Shown here: positions 13,787 to 19,927 of the stretch, one piece after another
Numbering within the stretch: the stretch's first letter is position 1
Layout of the letters: each line of letters opens with the position of its first letter
Source of the DNA: Candidatus Anoxychlamydiales bacterium
GTDB taxonomy: Bacteria > Chlamydiota > Chlamydiia > Chlamydiales > SM23-39
Assembly (NCBI GenBank): GCA_011064905.1
Contig: JAAKFW010000004.1
Location: forward strand, 1-19,927
Direction of reading: 5' to 3'
Length of the DNA: 19,927 nt
Made by a program: the position numbers and the translations under genes
Notes under the pieces: generated by a model
Told to the model about the DNA's origin: nothing
Databases searched by the model: none
The model's input: only the letters and a program-made list of their open reading frames with translations

Positions 13787-15595
13787 TTAATAGCTAAAGT
13801 TTAGAGAGAAGTGTAGCAAGCTATCGTTAGTGCCGTATTCAGGGTCTTGAACGCCTTTAATTCCCCAATCTAATCTAGCTATAAAGTAGGGGCTAATTTC
13901 ATATCGAAGAGCTGGGCCATAACCAATTAAGTGTCTATTTTTCTCTTCAAAAAGAAGCGTTTCATAAATAGATGCGAGGCCATAGTCAAAAAATAAAATG
14001 AATTGAAGGTTATCATTTATTTTTTTATTAGGAATTAAAGAGATGTTTTGAGTTCTAATCTCAGCATTTACGATCAAACCAACATCAGCTAAAAGCTCAT
14101 TTTCAAAATACCCTCTAACGGAATTATACCCACCAATAGCCAGGGCTTCAGAAGATAGTAAATTAGAATTAGATATTTGGCCTCTGAGTTTTAGAGATAT
14201 AAAAAAATCATTCGGAAGTTTGAAAAGATTAGAAAAACATGCCCTTGAATATATGTAGTTATTTTGAGCAAACCTTCTATATTGATCATATTTCTGAGTT
14301 TCTTGATCCGGCAGTAAATTTCCTAAAGAGAAAAACTGCTCGAAGATAAATTTTGTTTGATAAAACTTATTTTCAAAGCCAAGAGAGTAAGATAACATTG
14401 CTTGAGAAACATTAATAGTGGGGTCAAAAGATGTTACTATATTTGAATAAGGAAGGTTGGTATTTGCTCTTTTAAAATCAAATCCTAAAATCAGGTCTTG
14501 AGAGATGTTTTTAATTAATGGCAAACAAATATCGTATCTAAAAGAGGTATCTATTCTAAAGCGATCATCTATAGTTAAAGAGGGAAGAGTTGGATCTGGC
14601 TCAAATTTAGAAAAACTGCCATACATAGTTAAAACATTCTCCCAGGGAAGATAAAAAATAGCTTGAGCTGTATGATCTTGAAATTCTCTCGTGTCATAAG
14701 AGGTTGTGAATTGATAAGATAAAACACTATCTACCAAAAATGCTCTATTTAAATTAAAGCCGGTATAAGAGCGGTTTCGTCCGATTGCATTGATTCCAGT
14801 GTCATCTGTTCCAACGTAAAATCTAAAAGGAAATTGATCTTTGGTTATAAGTTCGACATCGTAGTTATTTCTTCCTTTAGGTTGAAGAACTAGATTAACA
14901 TTTCTAAAAGGGTTTAAGTTAATAAAGTTTAAATGCCCTTGAAGCTTTTGCTGATTTATAAAGTCTCCAGTTTTTGTTTTGAGTCTTTTTTTGAGAAGAT
15001 CTGAGTTAGTGTATTTGTTATTTGCAACAATTACATCTGCTATCTTTTTTTGAGTGTTTGTATTTGTATCAGAAGATAGATTATCTAACTTAAAACTAGA
15101 TATGCTAGAAGATACTTGATTATTAAAGGGATCAAAATAAAAAAGTTTATTTATCTCTACTGATTTTTGAAATATTTCATCTTCAAAAAGCTTTAAATTT
15201 GATTTTTCAATCCTTGAACTATTTTGGGCTTCAATATTGAGCTCTTTCATGGAATTGTGATCAAGAGATGTTAAAAAAGAATTGCTTGGAGTTAATTTTA
15301 AACTTGCAAAAGTATAAATTTCATTAGGATCTATTTCTATTTTTTCGAAAATACTTTCAGTATCAATGTTTTTATGTGTTTTAGAAGTTTTTTGATGGTC
15401 CTTTTGATTTATGTTAATAAATGCAGCTTTATCGAGATTTATTTTATTTATATCAAGAGATCTAAGAGAATTTTTGTTTAAGCTAGAGAAAAAACCACCA
15501 CTATGATTTTTAACGGTTACATGTCCTCTTGTAAGGATATACAAAACTATAACTACTATAAAGACTATAGTAAGGTAGACATATTTTCTTTTCAT
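13787..15595 (-). CDS. ShlB/FhaC-like outer-membrane transporter (TpsB/Omp85 superfamily)
   Basis: This 602-aa protein starts with an uncleaved-looking anchor or signal (residues 7-26, YLTIVFIVVIVLYILTRG). About 150 residues of Ser/Asn/Lys-rich sequence with no clear domain follow. One POTRA-type domain lies at about 180-265, starting IADVIVANNKYTNSDLLKKR and including LNPFRNVNLVLQP (NPFR 228-231), a TpsB hallmark. The barrel follows, with VGTDDTG near its start, the conserved L6 loop motif IGGYNSVRGY (R494) and a final strand LHFSLNFSY ending in an aromatic residue. These features fit two-partner-secretion translocators, which export large TpsA proteins. No TpsA gene is present here. The ATG lacks an obvious Shine-Dalgarno. 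A BamA/TamA-type assembly role is less likely with a single recognisable POTRA domain. Confidence 0.83.
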   Translation of the reverse strand: MKRKYVYLTIVFIVVIVLYILTRGHVTVKNHSGGFFSSLNKNSLRSLDINKINLDKAAFININQKDHQKTSKTHKNIDTESIFEKIEIDPNEIYTFASLKLTPSNSFLTSLDHNSMKELNIEAQNSSRIEKSNLKLFEDEIFQKSVEINKLFYFDPFNNQVSSSISSFKLDNLSSDTNTNTQKKIADVIVANNKYTNSDLLKKRLKTKTGDFINQQKLQGHLNFINLNPFRNVNLVLQPKGRNNYDVELITKDQFPFRFYVGTDDTGINAIGRNRSYTGFNLNRAFLVDSVLSYQFTTSYDTREFQDHTAQAIFYLPWENVLTMYGSFSKFEPDPTLPSLTIDDRFRIDTSFRYDICLPLIKNISQDLILGFDFKRANTNLPYSNIVTSFDPTINVSQAMLSYSLGFENKFYQTKFIFEQFFSLGNLLPDQETQKYDQYRRFAQNNYIYSRACFSNLFKLPNDFFISLKLRGQISNSNLLSSEALAIGGYNSVRGYFENELLADVGLIVNAEIRTQNISLIPNKKINDNLQFILFFDYGLASIYETLLFEEKNRHLIGYGPALRYEISPYFIARLDWGIKGVQDPEYGTNDSLLHFSLNFSY

Positions 15596-15762
15596 AAGAT
15601 CGCAAAATTTATATAATCTACAATATTACATTTACTGATGTATTTTTTTATAGTAATTATAATTAAATTCCAAGGGATTTTTTTTAAGAAGTTTAAAAAA
15701 GGTATATATTTTATTTTTAAATATCTGAAATGTTTTATTTAATTTGAATCTAAATTATTCGA
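15596..15762. other. A/T-rich gap between rsmD and the TpsB-like gene
   Basis: This is 167 bases of mostly A/T sequence with several T and A runs. It probably contains the promoter of the TpsB-like gene. A TTGGAA (15673-15668, minus strand) and TATAAA (15652-15647) pair is spaced only 15 bases, so no firm promoter is called. No G/C-rich hairpin terminator was found. Confidence 0.4.
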
Positions 15763-16323
15763 TTAACTTTTGCATGCATATTCCAAAAGAAAACAAGAGC
15801 CATACTTTCTTTTATTTAAGAGATCGAGATTTTCAATCACAGGATCTCTTTTGGAATAAGTTGGTTCTTCTAAAAAAATTAGGCTATCTGAAGTTAATAA
15901 ATTTTGGGTTTTTAATAAAGATAATAGAGAGCTGATGTAAGAGGGTTTTTGTTTATATATTATAAATGGAGGATCTACCGTGATAATATCATAAGGGCCT
16001 TCTAAGGCTTTAACAGCTTGCATGGCATCTTTCTGAACTATTTTTGTTTGGTCTTCAACTAATAGTGCTTTGATGTTTTTTTTAATTATTTGACAAGACT
16101 TAAAATTATTATCGATAAAAGTAGCTTTTCTAGCTCCTCTAGATAGAGCTTCCAACCCGAGAGCTCCAGATCCTGAGAAAACATCTAAAAAATTAGCATT
16201 TTCAATAAAATTTTGAGAGATATTAAAAATGGAATCTCTAACTAAAGAAGTAGCTGGTCTAATATCTTTAGTGGTAAGAAGTTTTTTTCCTTTAAATTTA
16301 CCGGCTATTATTCTTAAGTTCAT
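15763..16323 (-). CDS. rsmD: 16S rRNA (guanine966-N2)-methyltransferase RsmD
   Basis: RsmD methylates G966 of 16S rRNA in the assembled small subunit. The 186-aa length is typical. It begins MNLRIIAGKFKGKKL and has RPATSLVRDSIFNIS (about 22-36), SAM motif I FLDVFSGSGALGLEALSRGA (about 45-64), the acidic residue in FIDNN, and the catalytic motif DPPF (117-120). All diagnostic residues of the family appear intact, so it should be active. The gene starts by ATGA overlap (16320-16323) with the VWA gene upstream, implying co-transcription of a housekeeping enzyme with two envelope-type hypotheticals. Confidence 0.95.
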   Translation of the reverse strand: MNLRIIAGKFKGKKLLTTKDIRPATSLVRDSIFNISQNFIENANFLDVFSGSGALGLEALSRGARKATFIDNNFKSCQIIKKNIKALLVEDQTKIVQKDAMQAVKALEGPYDIITVDPPFIIYKQKPSYISSLLSLLKTQNLLTSDSLIFLEEPTYSKRDPVIENLDLLNKRKYGSCFLLEYACKS

Positions 16324-18062
16324 CTAAAAGCTGGCTCTATTTCAAATGGTTCTAGATGATGCTTTGCTTCTTTTAAGTGATTTGGGTTGCTATCTGCTAA
16401 AAACTCTTCATAGCACTTAGAAGCTTTTTTAACAGCTAACTCTTTTTGAAGAATTTTTCCACCTTGTTTGGCTTGATCAAAACATATATGTTTTTTTAAG
16501 TTGAAAAAGTTATCTTTTCCTTTTCCTTGAATAAATATTGTAAAATCTGTGAGTTTATCAGTTGTTCCGAGTATTACATATGGCTCATTCATATATAAAT
16601 TAGGGGATTGATCTGAGAAGGGATATAGTTTTATGTTAGCTGAGCGTTCTAAACAAATAGCGTTAGAAACGATATCTTTTGCGATTGGATATCTAATTGA
16701 TTTGAGTAATTTTTGCAGTTTTCTTTTTATTCCTCTATTTGTTGAAGAAGGAATAAGTTTACCTTTATTAAAGAAGCTAAAAAGCTCTAAGATTGACAAG
16801 TTTTTGTCATTTTCTAGCCCTAGAGTGTAAAGAGAGAGATTTCCTCCATTTAACCTTGTCCAATCATTAAAAATCCTATAGTTTTTAAATTTGTTTAGCC
16901 CATCACCATTTGAAAGGAGAATTGCAATATTAACTTCATCATTTTTAACATTTGAATTTAAAATTTTAAAAAGTGGGATAGAAAAATTTGTAGAAGAAAA
17001 AAAACTACCGATATTTTGTTTTCTTAAAAACGATTTTGCTCTAGATATAGACACATTCTCATCAGGGCTTAGGTTGTGATCTGACAAAACATCTAGTTTG
17101 GTATCGAAAGCTAAGATATTAAAACTATCATCTTTTTCTAACAAAGGAAGACTTGATGTAATTGCATGACGTGTAGATGTGAGTCTATCTTTTTGAATAG
17201 AGTTAGATCTATCTACCAAGAAAAAAACATTTTGTTTCAATCTTTTTAACTTCATGGATTGTTTAGGAAGAAGAGTAATCGCAAAAATAAAGCCTTTTTC
17301 ATTTAAATTTGGAGCAAATGAGACATCGATATCAAAAAAATCTTTATAAGAGAGGGTTGTTAAATCAGAGAGCTCAGGCATATGGATTAAGGAAAAGTTA
17401 TATGGAAAGAGCTTTATTTTTTTTTGTTTAAGTTTTGTTAAGGCATCTAAATTGTTTTCCTCTCTGCTAGCAAAATTTGCAAACTGAAATTTTGATTTAT
17501 CTTTTTCATTTAAAGGGAAATTTAAGTAGGGCTTTAATTTTGTGTTTTTTTCTACTTCTGGAAAAGAGATAGCAAGAGTAGTAGTTTCATTTGTTATCTC
17601 ATCTTCACTTTTATAAGAATCTTTTATTTGAAGAGCTATTGCTAATAAAAAGTTTTCATTATCGATACCAGGTAAGATGCTTTTCTTTTCAACTAATTCA
17701 TAAAACTCTTTTTTAGTTAACTTAGTAGGGGTGAATGAAAACCTCATGAATGCAAGAGAATCTTTTTTTAGATTAAATTCATTTTTCAGAAGAGTATTCG
17801 ATTCATTTACTGGAAGTTGATTTTTTTTACATTTTATTTGAGATAAAATATTATTTTGTTTTTTTTGCAAAACAATATTTAGAATTTGATTTATATTTTT
17901 TTTGCTATTATAAGCAGCTGTTTTATTAGAAAACATAATGTTTTTAGACGCTAGATAAGATTTAATCTCCAAATGATTAATAGAAGCAATAGCTACCACA
18001 TGGATAGCTATTGAAATAAAAACAGAAATTTTTAAAAAGAGATTGTTTTTATTTTTCTTCAA
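16320..18062 (-). CDS. Membrane-anchored von Willebrand factor A (VWA) domain protein
   Basis: This 580-aa protein has one N-terminal hydrophobic anchor (about 10-28) in the arrangement of a signal anchor. About 240 residues without a recognised domain follow, then a VWA domain from about residue 275. The metal-ion-dependent adhesion site is visible: NVFFLVDRSNSIQ gives DxSxS (D284, S286, S288), a Thr follows in SSTNFSIPLF, and an Asp in the later strand LLSNGDGL. The C-terminal 150 residues are of unknown fold. VWA proteins bind partner proteins through Mg2+, often at the cell envelope. The start is TTG (18062-18060), chosen because the anchor begins at once after it, because GAGGA lies eight bases upstream, and because no ATG occurs before residue 44. 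It overlaps the TPR gene by 14 bases and rsmD by four. Confidence 0.85.
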   Translation of the reverse strand: MKKNKNNLFLKISVFISIAIHVVAIASINHLEIKSYLASKNIMFSNKTAAYNSKKNINQILNIVLQKKQNNILSQIKCKKNQLPVNESNTLLKNEFNLKKDSLAFMRFSFTPTKLTKKEFYELVEKKSILPGIDNENFLLAIALQIKDSYKSEDEITNETTTLAISFPEVEKNTKLKPYLNFPLNEKDKSKFQFANFASREENNLDALTKLKQKKIKLFPYNFSLIHMPELSDLTTLSYKDFFDIDVSFAPNLNEKGFIFAITLLPKQSMKLKRLKQNVFFLVDRSNSIQKDRLTSTRHAITSSLPLLEKDDSFNILAFDTKLDVLSDHNLSPDENVSISRAKSFLRKQNIGSFFSSTNFSIPLFKILNSNVKNDEVNIAILLSNGDGLNKFKNYRIFNDWTRLNGGNLSLYTLGLENDKNLSILELFSFFNKGKLIPSSTNRGIKRKLQKLLKSIRYPIAKDIVSNAICLERSANIKLYPFSDQSPNLYMNEPYVILGTTDKLTDFTIFIQGKGKDNFFNLKKHICFDQAKQGGKILQKELAVKKASKCYEEFLADSNPNHLKEAKHHLEPFEIEPAFR

Positions 18063-19927
18063 AAGGGTATTCCTCTATTAATTTTAGGTATCTATTCACT
18101 CTATCTTCTAAATATTTTGTGCAAATGAGTTCATTTTCTTGCAGACGTTTTAGCTGAAGTTTTGCTTTATCAATTCTTTTTGGATCATTTTCTAAGAATC
18201 CTAAACAAATATTTTTTTCAGCTTCAACTTCTAACATATACGCACTATATAGTTTCTCTTTATCCTTAAGGACCTCTCTCATAGCTTGATAGTCTTGAGA
18301 GATAACATCCTCTGTAGAGGTGAAATTTTCTTTAAGTCTTCCTAATAAAAACAATCTTTTTTCAAATCTTTCGTTATTTTCCATATAACAAACAACATCT
18401 ACATAATCAAGAGCTGCTTCTAAATGTGTTGGCTCGTTTTCAAATATTTTTTGAAAACTAACTGTTTTTAAAGTGCTTATGATTTTTTCAATCTCTTTAT
18501 TAGAAACTACAAAATCTTCTTTTGCAACATTTGAGAGCAATAATCTTGACAAGTGTAATAAGGATTGAGATTTAAATCTATTCTCTTTTTTGAAGATTGG
18601 AATAAATTCTTCATATAAACCAATTGCTTTTTCTTTGAAATTTTGTTTTTCATAGATTTTGGCTAGCTCAAAAATTGTTTGTTCTGGAGATTTGAAAGAA
18701 TTCTCAGGATAAAAACGATAATTTTGAATTAGCTTTTCTAAAAGAGTAGCTGCATCGATTAGATTATTTTGAAGAGTATTTAAATAGGCGAGTTTAATAG
18801 AGAACTCTTCAAAATTCTCTTCATCATCATTATCTAATAGATCTCTATAAATATCAGAAGCATTTTCTGAGAAAGAAACCATTTTTCTATTAGCAAAAAG
18901 AGAGTTCTTGTAGTTTTCAGATAAATAACTACTAACCTTGTTAGATAAAAAATCACTTAGCCATATAAGATTATTTCTATTTATCTTACCTTTAGCAATA
19001 GAATAGGCATTAAAAAGGTTAAAGGCAGCTTTTTCCAAATGCTCATCATCTATAACATCATCTCTTTTTGCGAGCTCTAAATGGCTGTTGAAAAGGTTAA
19101 TATAAGTTGTGAATTTATGCTTTGAATCTTTAGAGAGATCAAGTGAAATATTTGCAAAACTAATAAATTCATCTAGATCATTTATTGTATTTCTTATGCA
19201 AAATCCAACAAGCAGGTTAATTTCTGATAATTCATCGTTTGAAAAATAAGATTTTTGATCATCTGCTAAGAAAGTTTTTAAAATAGTTAAACTATCCTCA
19301 AAATTTTCTAAATCAAAATAAGTTTTAGCTAGTGAGAAATTAAACTCTAAAATCTCACCCTTTTCAAATAGCTCTTTATTTTCTAAAAGATCTTCAATTT
19401 CATTTACTAAAGCTTGTCTAATTAAGATTAATTTACTTTCAGATGATTCGTTTTGTAGATCTTGTATGGTGGCGTTAACAATATATTGAAGAGATGTTTT
19501 GATAAGGTCTTTGTTTTCTGAAATTGTAATAAGCTCTTTGAATGTATCTTTACTCTTTTTTGTGTTGTTAGTTAAAAAAAGTAAATTAGCGTATTCAAAT
19601 AAAAAATTTTCAAGGTTTTTTGCTTCTTCAAAATCTTGTGAAATTATATTTTCAAAAATTTTAAGGGACTGGGTATATTTTTCATTATTTTTACTCAGCA
19701 TTGCTTTTGCAAATAAACTCTCAAAAAGTTTTTCGTCATCTGGGTATTTTAAAACGAACTGGTCAAAGGATCTATTGAAAATATCAAAATCATTTAAATG
19801 AAAAGCACTTTGCATCAGCATGATATGTGTTAACTTTGTCTCTTGAGGTTCTAGATCGAGACTCAATGCTTTTTCTAAATGAAGTAATGAATTTTCATAA
19901 TCTTCTTGATTGAAATAAGAGCGTCCA
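18049..19927 (-). CDS. Tetratricopeptide-type helical repeat protein (5' end outside the window)
   Basis: The frame is open to the right edge of the window, so the true start lies beyond it. The edge sequence GRSYFNQEDYENSLLHLEKA is itself a TPR helix pair, and a TTG at 19866 inside that unit is not a credible start. About 625 residues are visible, acidic and Leu/Phe/Asn-rich, made of repeated helix pairs with TPR spacing, for example SLKIFENIISQDFEEAKNLENFLFEYANLLF split over two helices, ENFEDSLTILKTFLADD, and AIGLYEEFIPIFKKE. No enzyme motif is seen, and no signal peptide can be judged. TPR arrays bind partner proteins. It ends 14 bases inside the VWA gene, so the two proteins are probably made together. 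VWA-TPR pairs are known in Bat operons, but homology with BatA-E is not shown. Confidence 0.85.
   Translation of the reverse strand, partial: GRSYFNQEDYENSLLHLEKALSLDLEPQETKLTHIMLMQSAFHLNDFDIFNRSFDQFVLKYPDDEKLFESLFAKAMLSKNNEKYTQSLKIFENIISQDFEEAKNLENFLFEYANLLFLTNNTKKSKDTFKELITISENKDLIKTSLQYIVNATIQDLQNESSESKLILIRQALVNEIEDLLENKELFEKGEILEFNFSLAKTYFDLENFEDSLTILKTFLADDQKSYFSNDELSEINLLVGFCIRNTINDLDEFISFANISLDLSKDSKHKFTTYINLFNSHLELAKRDDVIDDEHLEKAAFNLFNAYSIAKGKINRNNLIWLSDFLSNKVSSYLSENYKNSLFANRKMVSFSENASDIYRDLLDNDDEENFEEFSIKLAYLNTLQNNLIDAATLLEKLIQNYRFYPENSFKSPEQTIFELAKIYEKQNFKEKAIGLYEEFIPIFKKENRFKSQSLLHLSRLLLSNVAKEDFVVSNKEIEKIISTLKTVSFQKIFENEPTHLEAALDYVDVVCYMENNERFEKRLFLLGRLKENFTSTEDVISQDYQAMREVLKDKEKLYSAYMLEVEAEKNICLGFLENDPKRIDKAKLQLKRLQENELICTKYLEDRVNRYLKLIEEYPFEEK
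18071..18075 (-). promoter_or_regulatory. Shine-Dalgarno GAGGA supporting a TTG start of the VWA gene
   Basis: On the minus strand GAGGA reads from 18075 to 18071, eight bases before TTG at 18062. The frame is closed by a TAG (18077-18075) just upstream, so TTG is the only usual start codon before residue 44. Confidence 0.55.

Noticed and set aside
15647..15673. Promoter for the TpsB-like gene (TTGGAA and TATAAA, minus strand)
   Set aside because: The spacing is 15 bases and both elements match by chance easily in this A/T-rich gap, so it is noted but not called.
19499..19866. TTG at 19866 as the start of the TPR gene, and an opposite-strand frame at 19499-19801
   Set aside because: The frame stays open to the window edge and the upstream codons form a TPR helix, so the gene is simply cut. 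The opposite frame is hydrophobic antisense of that gene with no support of its own.

Overview
The window is an AT-rich (roughly 70% A+T), gene-dense stretch that most resembles a chromosome of the phylum Chlamydiota, probably one of the environmental (Parachlamydia/Simkania/Rhabdochlamydia-like) families. The reasons are a compact type II secretion (T2SS) cluster running gspD-gspE-gspF-gspG plus a further pseudopilin, without recognisable gspK/L/M; many single-anchor or signal-peptide hypothetical proteins; and the base composition. The taxon is inferred from gene content only. I see no tRNA, rRNA, CRISPR array, insertion sequence or phage gene.

Layout. Positions 1-232 are mostly a non-coding A/T-rich leader, perhaps with the last codons of an upstream gene. 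A single-anchor helical protein (233-1009, +) runs tail to tail into a 164-aa hydrophobic protein with an acidic tail (1014-1508, -). A divergent intergenic region (1509-1700) holds a plausible sigma-70-type promoter for a very tight + strand run from 1701 to 13786: a membrane-anchored gene in the gspC position, gspD, gspE, gspF, gspG, a GspH-like pseudopilin, a possible 16-codon mini-ORF, an 864-aa YwqK/MORN_2-repeat protein with a signal peptide, a PRPP-synthetase homologue with a signal peptide and a degraded active site, two PspC-domain genes carrying three PspC domains, and an FkbM-family methyltransferase. Most junctions overlap or are under 15 bases. The - strand run, read right to left, is a TPR-type protein cut by the window edge, a von Willebrand factor A (VWA) protein, rsmD (16S rRNA methyltransferase), and, after 167 bases, a ShlB/FhaC-like (TpsB/Omp85 superfamily) outer-membrane protein whose stop codon abuts that of the FkbM gene.

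How the parts may work together. The + strand run looks like a secretion machine co-transcribed with two exported proteins, the YwqK-repeat protein and the PRPP-synthetase homologue. These are natural first candidates for T2SS substrates, but that is inference from order and signal peptides. The most striking gene is the PRPP-synthetase homologue. It keeps the ATP-side motifs (FxDGE, YARQDR, DxHxxQIQGF) but has lost the catalytic-loop Lys/Arg, the PDxGG motif and the DDxxDTGGT ribose-phosphate loop, and its reading frame forces an N-terminal Sec-type signal. It looks like an exported pseudo-enzyme or one turned to a new use. Both pseudopilins also lack the usual Gly before the prepilin peptidase cut site.
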